Below, in pieces: positions 45,789 to 56,372 of a stretch of 64,000 nucleotides of DNA. The stretch is from Comamonadaceae bacterium. GTDB lineage: Bacteria > Pseudomonadota > Gammaproteobacteria > Burkholderiales > Burkholderiaceae_C. The notes beneath the pieces were generated by a model. The model did not search any database. It was not told where the DNA came from and was given only the letters and a program-made list of their open reading frames with translations. The translations under genes and the position numbers were made by a program. The stretch covers positions 1 through 64,000 of the forward strand of contig CANFWI010000010.1 of assembly GCA_947450675.1 (NCBI GenBank), in the 5' to 3' direction. Each line of letters begins with the position of its first letter. Within the stretch, counting starts at the first letter, position 1.

Positions 45789-46616
45789 ATGAATAAGATT
45801 TTGGGTGACTACATCAACCTCACGGCGAGTGACAGCTTTGAGTTCCCCGCCTATGTCGCCAGCCCGCTCGAACCGGCTCGGGCGGCCGTGGTGATCTTGC
45901 AGGAAATGGACCAACGCCTGCACGGCGAATCGAGTCATGCAAGCGGTCGGAAAGAGCGGGTCCAGCCGGAGCGTTTCAAAGTTGCAGCGCTGTGGCGCGC
46001 TGTCGCTGAAAAATACGCGGCACTCGGTTATCTGGCGATTGTGCCGTCGACTTACAACCGCGGTGTCTACGGTGCTGACTTCAGTTACCGGCACGAATTC
46101 AACGGCTCTACCCGCGGCTGGCATCTCGTCAGACCGGTGGAGCCGTTGCCGACCGACAAAGTCATGTTTGACGTTCAAGCGGCGATTGATCACGGGCGGC
46201 TCAACACCTCGACCGGTGGCGTTGCCTTGGTGGGCTATTGCTGGGGCGGCCTGCTCGCCTGGCGCGCTGCCAGCACCCTAGACAGCGTGACCGTGGCCGT
46301 CAGTTACTACGGCGGTGGGATGACCCTCGGGGAAGATGCCCAGCGCCAGCCAAGGTGCCCGATGTTGGCGCATTTTCCGCGTGACAAGCGCTGGATGTCA
46401 GAGGCCGGTGTGGCCCAGTTCATGGCGCAGCAACCAACCGTCCAGTCCTACCTGTATGACGCTCGCTACGGTTTCAATGTCGTGCGGCGCCAAGCCCACG
46501 ACGCCCAAGCGGCACGCCTGTCGAAGGAACGCACACTGGCGTTTTTAAATGAACATCTGATGGCGCTGCCGGTGTATGAACCGGCTACAGTGATGGCTCT
46601 GCCCTTGTCCTTGTGA
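45789..46616 (+). CDS. Dienelactone hydrolase family protein
   Basis: 275 residues. The alpha/beta-hydrolase core has the dienelactone hydrolase nucleophile elbow GYCWGG (Cys151), VVILQEM near the N-terminus and a late catalytic His candidate in RRQAHDAQAARLS. A segment of about 25 residues after Met40 (RLHGESSHASGRKERVQPERF, quoted in part) is longer than in typical family members. It follows the glycosyltransferase by 40 bases on the same strand, so co-transcription is possible. Substrate is unknown; acyl-ester removal from a polymer would be speculation. Confidence 0.85.
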   Translation: MNKILGDYINLTASDSFEFPAYVASPLEPARAAVVILQEMDQRLHGESSHASGRKERVQPERFKVAALWRAVAEKYAALGYLAIVPSTYNRGVYGADFSYRHEFNGSTRGWHLVRPVEPLPTDKVMFDVQAAIDHGRLNTSTGGVALVGYCWGGLLAWRAASTLDSVTVAVSYYGGGMTLGEDAQRQPRCPMLAHFPRDKRWMSEAGVAQFMAQQPTVQSYLYDARYGFNVVRRQAHDAQAARLSKERTLAFLNEHLMALPVYEPATVMALPLSL

Positions 46617-46662
46617 TGGGGCGGATGATGGCGACTCGTTCATGAATAACAAAGGAGACAAG

Positions 46663-47697
46663 ATGAAAAATATCGCAGCCATGGTGGTGCTGGTGGCCGC
46701 CGCGCTCGGCTTGGGCGGGTGTGCTGCACCCAGCGCTCAAAATAGGACAGACGGCCCACTGAGCATTGCCAAGCAAGGCAGCTTTTTTGTCGGTGGCCGG
46801 AACATCAGTTCCAACAATTTGTCTTTGCTGCCGGCCTATGCGCCGGCGGGAACCATTGCGGTTGAGCAGATGTATGTGCGTTACCAAGTGCCGGTTGACG
46901 CGCAGCGTCGTCCGCTGGTGTTTATTCACGGCTGTTGCCTGACCGGCAAAACGTGGGAGTCGACGCCAGACGGCCGCATGGGCTGGGACGAGTTGTTTGT
47001 CCGAAGTGGCTTCCCGACGTACGTGATTGACCAAGTCTCGCGCGGCCGATCTGCGGCCGACCCGTCGGCCATCGTTCAGGTGAAGGCGGGCAAGGCCGGG
47101 CCGGAGGCTTTGCCGCAAATTTTTGGTGCTGCGCAAGAAGGGGCTTGGGCCATCTTTCGCTTCGGCCCGAAGTACCCAGAGGTTTTCCCGGGCATGCAGT
47201 TTCCGCTGGAAGCGCAGGCTGAGTTTTGGAAGCAAATGGTGCCGGATTGGCTGAACGCGCTGCCGACCCCCAACCCGACGGTTCCGGCGCTGTCGGAGCT
47301 GGCGCAGAAGTTGAACGGCGCGGTCTTGGTCAGCCATTCCCAATCGGGTATTTTCCCCTTTCAAACGGCTGCCCTAGACACGCGTGGCATTGCGGGGATT
47401 GTCTCCATTGAGCCCGGCGCGTGCCCTGCCGCCAGCGGCGACTTGAAGCCCTACCTTGGCATGCCGATCTTGGTGTTGTGGGGTGACTTTGTGGACCAAG
47501 CGCCGCGCTGGGCACCGCGTTTGAAAGCCTGCCGTGAGTTCGTGGCGGCGACCAATCAAGCTGGCGGCAAAGCCGAGATGGTGGTCTTGGCGGATGTCGG
47601 TTTGCCGGGCGCCTCGCACATGCTGATGCAGGACAAACACAGCCTGAAGATTGGGGCTTGGCTGGCAGGCTGGTTGGACAAGAATATCCGCCCTTGA
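46663..47697 (+). CDS. Alpha/beta-hydrolase lipoprotein
   Basis: 344 residues. The signal peptide ends in a lipobox (LGLGGCAAP), so it is probably anchored in the outer or inner membrane. FIHGCCLTGKTWES is the oxyanion-hole region, VSHSQSGIF holds the predicted nucleophile Ser (SHSQS in place of GxSxG), WGDFVDQAPRW is a likely acid loop, and PGASHMLMQDKHS the His. The ATG at 46663 follows AAAGGAG; an upstream ATG at 46642 is less likely because it would extend the signal peptide. An esterase or lipase-like role is plausible; the substrate is unknown. Confidence 0.82.
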   Translation: MKNIAAMVVLVAAALGLGGCAAPSAQNRTDGPLSIAKQGSFFVGGRNISSNNLSLLPAYAPAGTIAVEQMYVRYQVPVDAQRRPLVFIHGCCLTGKTWESTPDGRMGWDELFVRSGFPTYVIDQVSRGRSAADPSAIVQVKAGKAGPEALPQIFGAAQEGAWAIFRFGPKYPEVFPGMQFPLEAQAEFWKQMVPDWLNALPTPNPTVPALSELAQKLNGAVLVSHSQSGIFPFQTAALDTRGIAGIVSIEPGACPAASGDLKPYLGMPILVLWGDFVDQAPRWAPRLKACREFVAATNQAGGKAEMVVLADVGLPGASHMLMQDKHSLKIGAWLAGWLDKNIRP

Positions 47698-47769
47698 GCT
47701 TGAGCGGCTGGGGCCGCGCTGCCTCCGGTGTATAAACCTGTCCGAGCATCAACACTAGGAGACAGGCTT

Positions 47770-48345
47770 ATGTCAGATCACGGATTTCATGTGCATGGGC
47801 CCCATGACCACGAAGTGGAGCACGTTGCGCAACATGGCGGCGATAACTTCACGTCCAGGCTGGCGGTTTTAACCGCTGTTTTGTCGACCGTCGGCGCTAT
47901 TTTTGGTTACCTTGGCGGGCATTCACAAAATGCCGCGCTGCTGTACAAAAATGAAGCCTCGATTGTCAAAACGGCGGCCTCGAACCAGTGGAATTACTAC
48001 CAAGCCAAAAGCAACAAGCAAAACTTGGCTGAGCTCTCAGTGGTCTTGACGACCGGCGAAGCGCAGCAAAAATTCAAGCAGGCGGTTGACCGTTACCAGC
48101 TTGAAAAAGCCGAGATCAAAACGCAGGCTGAAAAGCTCGAAGCGGAAGTCGACACGGCCAACAAGAACAGCGAAATGGAAATGCACGTGCACGAGCGTTG
48201 GGCGATGGCCACGACCTTGCTGCAAATCGCGATTGCCTTGGCCGCCATCACCTTGTTGACCCGCAAGCGTTGGATGTTGTTTGGTGTTTTTGGCGCGACG
48301 GGTTTGGGCTTGGTGGCCGGCGCGCTGGGCTTTCTGCATCTCTGA
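47770..48345 (+). CDS. DUF4337 family membrane protein
   Basis: 191 residues. Histidine-rich start (HGFHVHGPHDHEVEH), one membrane segment (about 29-50), a long helical stretch (about 55-140: NEASIVKTAASNQWNYYQAKSNKQ and similar, truncated here) and a C-terminal pair of membrane segments (about 146-190). The NQWxYYQAKS element is the DUF4337 mark. No function is known. The ATG at 47770 follows AGGAGAC; the frame reaches further upstream. The histidines could bind metal, which is only a guess. Confidence 0.82.
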   Translation: MSDHGFHVHGPHDHEVEHVAQHGGDNFTSRLAVLTAVLSTVGAIFGYLGGHSQNAALLYKNEASIVKTAASNQWNYYQAKSNKQNLAELSVVLTTGEAQQKFKQAVDRYQLEKAEIKTQAEKLEAEVDTANKNSEMEMHVHERWAMATTLLQIAIALAAITLLTRKRWMLFGVFGATGLGLVAGALGFLHL

Positions 48346-48360
48346 CATCACTGCGCGTTG

Positions 48361-49458
48361 ATGCTCTGGCGAAAGGCGTTTTGTGGCGGGGTGCTGGGGC
48401 TTGCACTCAGCTTGGCGGGGCTGGCGGCACAGGCTGAACCGCGCTGTCGGATTGCCTTTGATGTCGGCTCGTCTGGTGTTCGGGTGGGTGCTTCCAACAG
48501 CGCTGCGCAGGCGCAGGTGGACATCGACTACCTGACGCCGTTGTGGGCTGGCCGCGGACTTGAAGACACCGTGGTGCCCACAGCGGCGGCGCTGAACAAG
48601 TTGCCGATTGACGCGGGCTTGTCAGCGCAATGTGATCGCGTCGCCGGGACGTTCTCCGCTTGGCGCTTGGCTTGGCAGCAGTCTGCGGGCGACACGGCGG
48701 CGCTGATGGCGCGCTTGCAGGCAGAAACCCGTGTTGCCGTGCTGGTGTTGCCGCAGTCGGTCGAAGGCGCTTACGCCTATGCCTCCGCGCGGCAAGCGCT
48801 GGGCAGCAGACTGACGACCAGCCATGTGCTCGACATCGGTGGCGGCAGCTTGCAAATAGCCGGCGAGCGAACCACCTATGGCCAAGCGCTGGGCCAAAAG
48901 TCATGGCATCAACGCTTGTGCACGACCTTGCGCCAATCCGCAGTGGCGTCGTGCGAGTTGCAACCGATGTCTGCGGCTGATCTTCAGACTGCCCGACGTT
49001 TGCTGGACGAGCAGTTCAGCGACATGGCCGCCACGCTGGGGCCGCGGACGACGTTGACGGCGATCAGTCGGCCCGTCACACGGGGTGTGGCGCCGGCCGT
49101 GCATCTGTTGGTGGCAGGAAAAACAGAACCGCTGGACCCGTTGTCAGCGCAAGACATCAGCAACGCGATCCAGCAAATGGCCGGGCTGAGCGGCGGCGAC
49201 ATGGCCGCGCGGCTGGCCACACCTTCAAGCTACGCCACGTATTTGCTGTCAGACATGCTGCTGCTGGAGGGACTCTTGCGGGCGACCGGCGGGACCCACA
49301 TTCAGGTCATCGAAGGCACCTTGAGCATCTTGCCCGCTTTGCTGTCTGACGACATCGCCTTTCAGTGGAGCGCCCATTACGCCTGCTACCTAGAGCGCTT
49401 CAAGGCGTCGGGCCCCAACGCCTACTTCAGCGACCCGGCCACTTGCCCGTCACCTTGA
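48361..49458 (+). CDS. Ppx/GppA-like phosphatase with signal peptide
   Basis: 365 residues. The mature part begins like exopolyphosphatase/GppA proteins: CRIAFDVGSSGVRVGAS (about 29-45) is the phosphate-1 loop, VEGAYAYASARQAL the catalytic-Glu helix, and HVLDIGGGSLQIAGE the phosphate-2 loop. Preceding it is a clear signal peptide (WRKAFCGGVLGLALSLAGLAAQAEP), so the protein should be periplasmic, unlike the cytoplasmic Ppx and GppA enzymes. ATP and pppGpp are not expected there; polyphosphate or another phosphoanhydride might be. Only the N-terminal domain pair is present, without the HD domain of long Ppx forms. Ends 16 bases before the convergent MFS gene. Confidence 0.75.
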   Translation: MLWRKAFCGGVLGLALSLAGLAAQAEPRCRIAFDVGSSGVRVGASNSAAQAQVDIDYLTPLWAGRGLEDTVVPTAAALNKLPIDAGLSAQCDRVAGTFSAWRLAWQQSAGDTAALMARLQAETRVAVLVLPQSVEGAYAYASARQALGSRLTTSHVLDIGGGSLQIAGERTTYGQALGQKSWHQRLCTTLRQSAVASCELQPMSAADLQTARRLLDEQFSDMAATLGPRTTLTAISRPVTRGVAPAVHLLVAGKTEPLDPLSAQDISNAIQQMAGLSGGDMAARLATPSSYATYLLSDMLLLEGLLRATGGTHIQVIEGTLSILPALLSDDIAFQWSAHYACYLERFKASGPNAYFSDPATCPSP

Positions 49459-49474
49459 GGGCGCAGCGCCGAAT

Positions 49475-50860
49475 TCAGCGCAGCCCAGCACCTTCTTGGG
49501 GGTCCAACTTGAAGAATGAAAAAAGCGACAGCAGGTTGATCAACCCAACCACGACAAAGGCCGGTGAAAAGTCTTCGGCATGAAGGTGGACCGCATCACC
49601 GCCATGCCACCAAGATGCCGCACTGACCAAGGTAGCGCCGAGAACCACGCCAAAACTCAGTGAGAGTTGTTGGGCCATGGCCGACAGGGTCGTGGCGTGG
49701 CTCATGCGGACGTTGGGGACATCCGAAAATCCCAAAGTCGTCATCGTCACCATGGCGAGCGAATTGATCAAGCCGCCGAACATCATCACGCAGAACATCA
49801 GCAGATGGGAGGTCGTTGGTTTGAACAGGCCATAACTCATGTAAGCCGCGCTGGTCAGCACGGTCGCGCTGATCAACAACTGGCGAAAGCCAAAATCGTG
49901 AATCGCCCGCTTCATGACGGCGCGTGTACCCAGCGCACCCAAGGCGGTGGCCACCGTCAACGCGCCCGATGTCAGCGGCGACAGGCCAAAGCCGATTTGC
50001 AGCATCAGCGGCAACAAAAAGGGTGACGCACCAATGGCAATCCGCAGCGGCGTGCCGCCAATGACGTTCGTCCGGTAGGTTTGAAAGCGCAGGATGTCCA
50101 GGTCAATGATGGGGTCCTGCTGCCGGCGAGCGTGCCCATAGTAGCGCCAGAGCGCCAATGAACCCATGCCCACCGCCAACCAAGACACCCAGCCGGGTGC
50201 CAGGGCCTTGCCGGCAATTTCCAGCGCGCCCAGCAGCGCCGTCAGGCCGGTCGCCAGCAGCACAAAGCCGGTGGTGTCGAACGGCACCGGTGCCGTGGAC
50301 TCGTGCGTGTCCTTGACAAACGTCATGGCCAGCAAGATGGCCAACAGGCCGAAGGGGATGTTGATGAGAAAAATCCAGCGCCAAGAGGTCATCGAGACAA
50401 TGGCGCCGCCAAACAGTGGCCCGACCATACGTCCAATCACCGGCGGCACGGTGAACCAGACCATGGCCGACACGATTTCCGCAGGGGGCACGGCGCGCAG
50501 CAAAATCAAACGCCCGACCGGCACCATCATGGCGCCGCCCAAGCCTTGCAGCACCCTGAAAATCACCAGCTCAGGCAGGGAGTTGGCGACGCCGCACAAA
50601 GCCGAACCCAGCGCAAAGAAGGCAATCGCCAGACAAAAAATGCGCTTGGCACCGAAGCGGTCGGCGAGCCAGCCGCTGATCGGGATGAACACCGCCAAAC
50701 TCAACAAATAGGAGGTGATGGCCAGGTTCAAGTGAAGCGGCGGCACCTGCAAAGACTCGGCGATGCTGGGCAAGGCCGTGGCCATGACCGAGGTGTCGAG
50801 GTTTTGCAGAAAAAGTGGGCTGGCCACAATGAGAGGGACTAATCTGCTGCGTGACACCAT
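49475..50860 (-). CDS. MFS exporter, DHA2 (EmrB/QacA) family
   Basis: 461 residues with about 14 hydrophobic segments. Typical DHA2 marks are the start LFLQNLDTSVMATALPSIAESL, the motif A region GWLADRFGAKRIF, and the motif C-like stretch LFGGAIVSMTSWRWIFLINIPFG (quoted in part). These proteins export drugs or other toxic compounds by proton antiport. There is no EmrA partner next to it. It lies between a Ppx-like gene (convergent) and katG (upstream, same strand), with a long hairpin in the gap. Confidence 0.88.
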   Translation of the reverse strand: MVSRSRLVPLIVASPLFLQNLDTSVMATALPSIAESLQVPPLHLNLAITSYLLSLAVFIPISGWLADRFGAKRIFCLAIAFFALGSALCGVANSLPELVIFRVLQGLGGAMMVPVGRLILLRAVPPAEIVSAMVWFTVPPVIGRMVGPLFGGAIVSMTSWRWIFLINIPFGLLAILLAMTFVKDTHESTAPVPFDTTGFVLLATGLTALLGALEIAGKALAPGWVSWLAVGMGSLALWRYYGHARRQQDPIIDLDILRFQTYRTNVIGGTPLRIAIGASPFLLPLMLQIGFGLSPLTSGALTVATALGALGTRAVMKRAIHDFGFRQLLISATVLTSAAYMSYGLFKPTTSHLLMFCVMMFGGLINSLAMVTMTTLGFSDVPNVRMSHATTLSAMAQQLSLSFGVVLGATLVSAASWWHGGDAVHLHAEDFSPAFVVVGLINLLSLFSFFKLDPQEGAGLR

Positions 50861-50885
50861 CCGAGCATTCTAGGGCGGCTGAACG

Positions 50886-50938
50886 CACACAGCCTCTGCG
50901 TTGCGCCGAGTGAACCCGGGCTGCGCAGAGGCTGTGTG
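50886..50938. terminator. Long 15-bp stem-loop between katG and the MFS gene
   Basis: Perfect 15-bp arms CACACAGCCTCTGCG and its complement (50886-50900, 50924-50938) enclose 23 bases. It lies 35 bases past the katG stop on the minus strand and 26 bases before the MFS start. No clear T-run follows, so it may be an RNA stabiliser, not a standard terminator. Confidence 0.65.
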
Positions 50939-50972
50939 TTTCAGGCCCGTGAAGGCCTCTGACTTAAAAAAA

Positions 50973-53162
<2,190 letters not shown>

Positions 53163-53280
53163 CTAGGGTTATTAACAATTTAGTACCCTGCCAGTTTAAG
53201 ACGCAGCCGACGATCTATCCATTAAGTTTTCTTCATGGTCGCGATAGTTCCGCGTTCGAAAATGATTCCATTGTCAGCAC

Positions 53281-53769
53281 TCACTTCTCAGCAATGAACG
53301 TCCCCGACTTGCCGCCATGCTTTTCCAGCAGCTTCACATCGGTGATGGTCATGCCCCGGTCCACGGCTTTACACATGTCGTAGATGGTCAGCAGGGCAAG
53401 TTGGACGGCGGTCAGGGCTTCCATTTCGACACCGGTTTGGCCGACGGTTTCAACGGCGGCGCTGCAAAGAATGCTGTGGCTTTCTTCGTCCGCATTGAAC
53501 TCGACCGCGACCCGCGTCAGGGCGAGTGGATGGCAGAGCGGAATCAGGTCGCTGGTTTTTTTGGCCGCCATGATGCCGGCGATGCGGGCGATGCCGAGCA
53601 CGTCGCCCTTTTTGGCCGTGCCTTGCAAAATGATGGCCAAGGTGGCCGGATGCATGATGATGCGGCCTTGCGCCACCGCTATCCGGTGGGTGCTGGCTTT
53701 GGCGGCGACGTCGACCATGTGGGCTTGGCCTTGGGCATCGAAATGGGTCAGTGCAGAGCTTGTCGTCAT
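53281..53769 (-). CDS. moaC: Cyclic pyranopterin monophosphate synthase
   Basis: 162 residues. MoaC acts after MoaA to make cPMP, the first stable molybdopterin precursor. [18 protein letters not shown] at the start, [13 protein letters not shown] (catalytic core), [23 protein letters not shown] (quoted in part) and [11 protein letters not shown] are diagnostic. The ATG at 53769 was chosen; the open frame has an additional upstream ATG (53802) that would add 11 residues outside the fold. No other moa gene is near. Confidence 0.95.
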   Translation of the reverse strand: MTTSSALTHFDAQGQAHMVDVAAKASTHRIAVAQGRIIMHPATLAIILQGTAKKGDVLGIARIAGIMAAKKTSDLIPLCHPLALTRVAVEFNADEESHSILCSAAVETVGQTGVEMEALTAVQLALLTIYDMCKAVDRGMTITDVKLLEKHGGKSGTFIAEK

Positions 53770-53891
53770 GTTGTTTTCCAGAAGCGAGATAAGTACCATC
53801 ATAAGAGCGAAGCTTTACGCGTTGTTCATGTTCCCCGCGATGAACGCGGCTACCATGACGAGCTGGCTTCTTGGCCAATAACCACCAGGAC

Positions 53892-55529
53892 ATGAGCGAC
53901 TTGCCTTCCCCCAATTGCGCGACAACGATTCCTAGCGCCCGTGTTTTGTCACGGGGCTGGCTGAGTCGCGTCGGCTTGGCCTGCTGGTTGATGTTGGCCG
54001 CAGGCAGTGTCTCGCAGGCCCAGTTGGCGTTGCCTTCTGTGCGGGCCAGCCAGTTGCCGTCCTTGGGCGACGGCTCCGAGTTCCCGGCTGCCAGCGAGCG
54101 TCGCTTGGGCGATCGCATTGCCTTGAGTATTTTTCGCGACCCTGATTACATTGACGATCCGGTGTTGGGTGACTATGTCCAAGGCATCTGGCAGCCCTTG
54201 ATGGACGCCGCCCGGGCGCGTGGCGAGTTGAGCGATGAACTCGAAGAGCGCTTTGCTTGGACCTTGATGCTGGTGCGCGACCGCACGGTCAATGCCTTTG
54301 CGTTACCCGGCGGTTATCTCGGCATTCACACCGGTTTGATCGCGGCGGTCAGCAGTGCCGACGAGCTGGCCGCCGTCATGGGCCACGAGCTCAGCCATGT
54401 GACACAGCGGCATATTTCGCGTCTCATGACACAACAACAGCGGCAAATGCCGTGGGTCATTGGGGCGATGATCTTGGGTGCGTTGGCGGCGAGTAAAAGC
54501 CCCGAGGCGGCCAACGTTGCGATTGTCGGAGGCCAGGCTTTAGCGGCTCAGGGGCAGCTGAATTTTTCGCGCGACATGGAGCGAGAGGCCGATCGGGTGG
54601 GCTTTGGCGTCATGGTTGACGCGGGTTTTGACGCCGGTGGTGTGGGCAGCATGTTTGAAAAACTGCAGCAGGCGTCGCGCTTGAATGACAACGGATCGTT
54701 TCCATATCTGCGCTCGCACCCGTTGACGACGCAGCGTATTGCGGAGGCGCGGGCACGCATCCAGACGGCTCCGCCGCACCCCTTCAGCGCTGCACCGGGA
54801 CATGCGCAACTGCACGGCATGATGTCGGCGCGTGCGCGTGTGCTCGGCGATCCTGGGGTGGACGCACTTCGGCTGATGGTGACCGAGGCGCAACGTGCGC
54901 TGTCTGCCGCAGCGCCGGCGGGTGCGTTGACTCAGGTGCTTGCCACCCAGCTGTATGGCGGTGCTTTCGCGGCCAATCGCTTGCGAGAGTACGCGGTCGC
55001 GCACGCTTTGGCCACGCGGCTGAAAACCTTGGCGTCAGCGGTGCCGGGCGCGGCCAGCGCGGCAGACTTGCTGCTGATCGAGCTTGACTTTGCGGCTGGA
55101 AAAATAGCAGAAGCCGCTGCCGAGTCGCGTTTTTCCATGGCGAGCAGTCGGGCGCAAATAGTGGTGCAGGCGCGCGTCTTGTTGGCGGCGGGGCGTGCGG
55201 CAGAAGTCTCCGACAAATTACAGATTTGGGTGGTCTCGCATCCGAAAGATGCACTGGCTTGGCAATTGCTCTCCGAGGCTTGGGGGCGGCAAAATCAGCT
55301 CACGCGCTCGGTTCGGGCCGAAGCCGAGAGTCGGGTGGCACAGCTTGATTACCCGGCGGCGCTGGACCGCCTGAAGGCGGCGCAAGAATTGATGCGCAGT
55401 GGTCGCGATGGGAGTGGGCCCAACACGCACATCGAGGGGTCGATCATCGACACCCGGACGCGCCAAGTGGCCGCGTTAATCCGGGAACAGGCGCTTGAGG
55501 ACAAACTCGATCGCAAGCTGCAGCCCTGA
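53892..55529 (+). CDS. Periplasmic M48 metalloprotease with TPR-like tail (BepA/YfgC type)
   Basis: 545 residues. A signal peptide (about 21-45, ending SVSQAQ) leads into an M48 domain with the zinc motif HELSH (about 170) and the downstream Glu in READRVGFGVM. The C-terminal half (about 300-540) is helical with repeated A-L-rich motifs, TPR-like. This is the BepA/YfgC layout, proteases that quality-control outer-membrane proteins. The ATG at 53892 follows AGGA; a TTG at 53871 is an alternative. Its 3' end overlaps the convergent holin-like gene by 54 bases. Confidence 0.88.
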   Translation: MSDLPSPNCATTIPSARVLSRGWLSRVGLACWLMLAAGSVSQAQLALPSVRASQLPSLGDGSEFPAASERRLGDRIALSIFRDPDYIDDPVLGDYVQGIWQPLMDAARARGELSDELEERFAWTLMLVRDRTVNAFALPGGYLGIHTGLIAAVSSADELAAVMGHELSHVTQRHISRLMTQQQRQMPWVIGAMILGALAASKSPEAANVAIVGGQALAAQGQLNFSRDMEREADRVGFGVMVDAGFDAGGVGSMFEKLQQASRLNDNGSFPYLRSHPLTTQRIAEARARIQTAPPHPFSAAPGHAQLHGMMSARARVLGDPGVDALRLMVTEAQRALSAAAPAGALTQVLATQLYGGAFAANRLREYAVAHALATRLKTLASAVPGAASAADLLLIELDFAAGKIAEAAAESRFSMASSRAQIVVQARVLLAAGRAAEVSDKLQIWVVSHPKDALAWQLLSEAWGRQNQLTRSVRAEAESRVAQLDYPAALDRLKAAQELMRSGRDGSGPNTHIEGSIIDTRTRQVAALIREQALEDKLDRKLQP

Positions 55530-55826
55530 ATACAGCAGCGAACCGACCAACGCAGCGCCGAAACCGCGCACGTCGAGGCCGCTCAGCAAGCTGGCCGCGG
55601 CCCAGAACATCAATGCGTTGATGACAAACAAGAACAGACCGAGTGTGATCACCGTGACCGGCAGCGTCAGCAAAATCAGAATCGGCCGAACCACCATGTT
55701 GAGCGCGCCCAGCACGGCGGCCGCCAGCAACGCCGCGGTGAAGCTGGTCACCACCACGCCTGAATAAAGATAAGCCACAGCCAACAAGGCGGTGGCGCTC
55801 AAAAGCCAATTGAAAATGAGTTTCAT
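55476..55826 (-). CDS. Phage-holin-like family membrane protein (Phage_holin_4_2 type)
   Basis: 116 residues with four hydrophobic segments: FNWLLSATALLAVAYLY at the start, AALLAAAVLGALNMVVRPIL, LPVTVITLGLFLFVINALMF, and a final segment in the C-terminal third. The LNxxVRPILxxLTLPxTxxTLGLFxxxINAxMF pattern is that of the widespread YvlD-type chromosomal holin-like family, which is named for a distant phage resemblance and is not a phage remnant. The ATG at 55826 is preferred over an upstream frame that adds 25 unlikely residues. Function unknown. Confidence 0.85.
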   Translation of the reverse strand: MKLIFNWLLSATALLAVAYLYSGVVVTSFTAALLAAAVLGALNMVVRPILILLTLPVTVITLGLFLFVINALMFWAAASLLSGLDVRGFGAALVGSLLYSGLQLAIEFVLKRLFPD

Positions 55827-55866
55827 GGCCAAAGAATACCAGCGCCAAGCGGCGCTGGTTGACTCA

Positions 55867-56316
55867 TCAGTCGGTAGCGACCAGCAAGCCGGCACTGGCA
55901 ACCGCGGCGAAATAGCCTATCGCGCCTTGATGCTCTTGTGCTTGCATTGGCGTGACGGGTTGCAGGTCTTCACCAAATTTAGGCCGGCGCGCATCCAATA
56001 TGCGCGCTTGGCCATGCTGCTTGATGAGGGATTCCGTCTGGTCTGTGAGATCGGCTTTGGCCATGTAGGTGTGAGCTTCATCGCCGTTTTTCACCAACAA
56101 GGGGAAGAGCTGAGCAAAGACTTTCTCGGCCCACTTGGTACGCCAACTGTCACGCGAGCTGCGGGCCAACCATTTGCTCACACGGTGGGTCATGCGCGGT
56201 GGGCAAGCGACCACCAGCCAGCGGGTTGTCACCCCTGAACCCATGCCTTGCAGCATGGGTTGCAGAAGCTGCTGGCCGTACGCGGCGTCGTCAACGTAAA
56301 CAATGATGTTGTCCAT
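55867..56316 (-). CDS. Conserved hypothetical protein next to terC
   Basis: 149 residues, no family I can name. It opens IIVYVDDAAYGQQLLQPML, which resembles the start of universal-stress-protein folds (V-x-V-D-D at a beta1-loop), and has WLVVACPPRMTHRVSKW, where a second strand would be. A basic patch (RSSRDSWRTKWAEK) and the ARILDARRPKFG element follow. The last 17 residues are hydrophobic (IGYFAAVASAGLLVA). The next upstream gene on the same strand is terC, 56 bases away, so the two may form an operon. No function is proposed. Confidence 0.7.
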   Translation of the reverse strand: MDNIIVYVDDAAYGQQLLQPMLQGMGSGVTTRWLVVACPPRMTHRVSKWLARSSRDSWRTKWAEKVFAQLFPLLVKNGDEAHTYMAKADLTDQTESLIKQHGQARILDARRPKFGEDLQPVTPMQAQEHQGAIGYFAAVASAGLLVATD

Positions 56317-56372
56317 GAATGTCTCCTTGCGTTGTCGTGGTTGAAAAACAGAAATACCCCTGCGTTAAGGCC

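Noticed and set aside
55476-55826. Prophage remnant suggested by the holin-like gene
   Set aside because: This family is a common chromosomal membrane protein, and there are no other phage genes or attachment repeats nearby.
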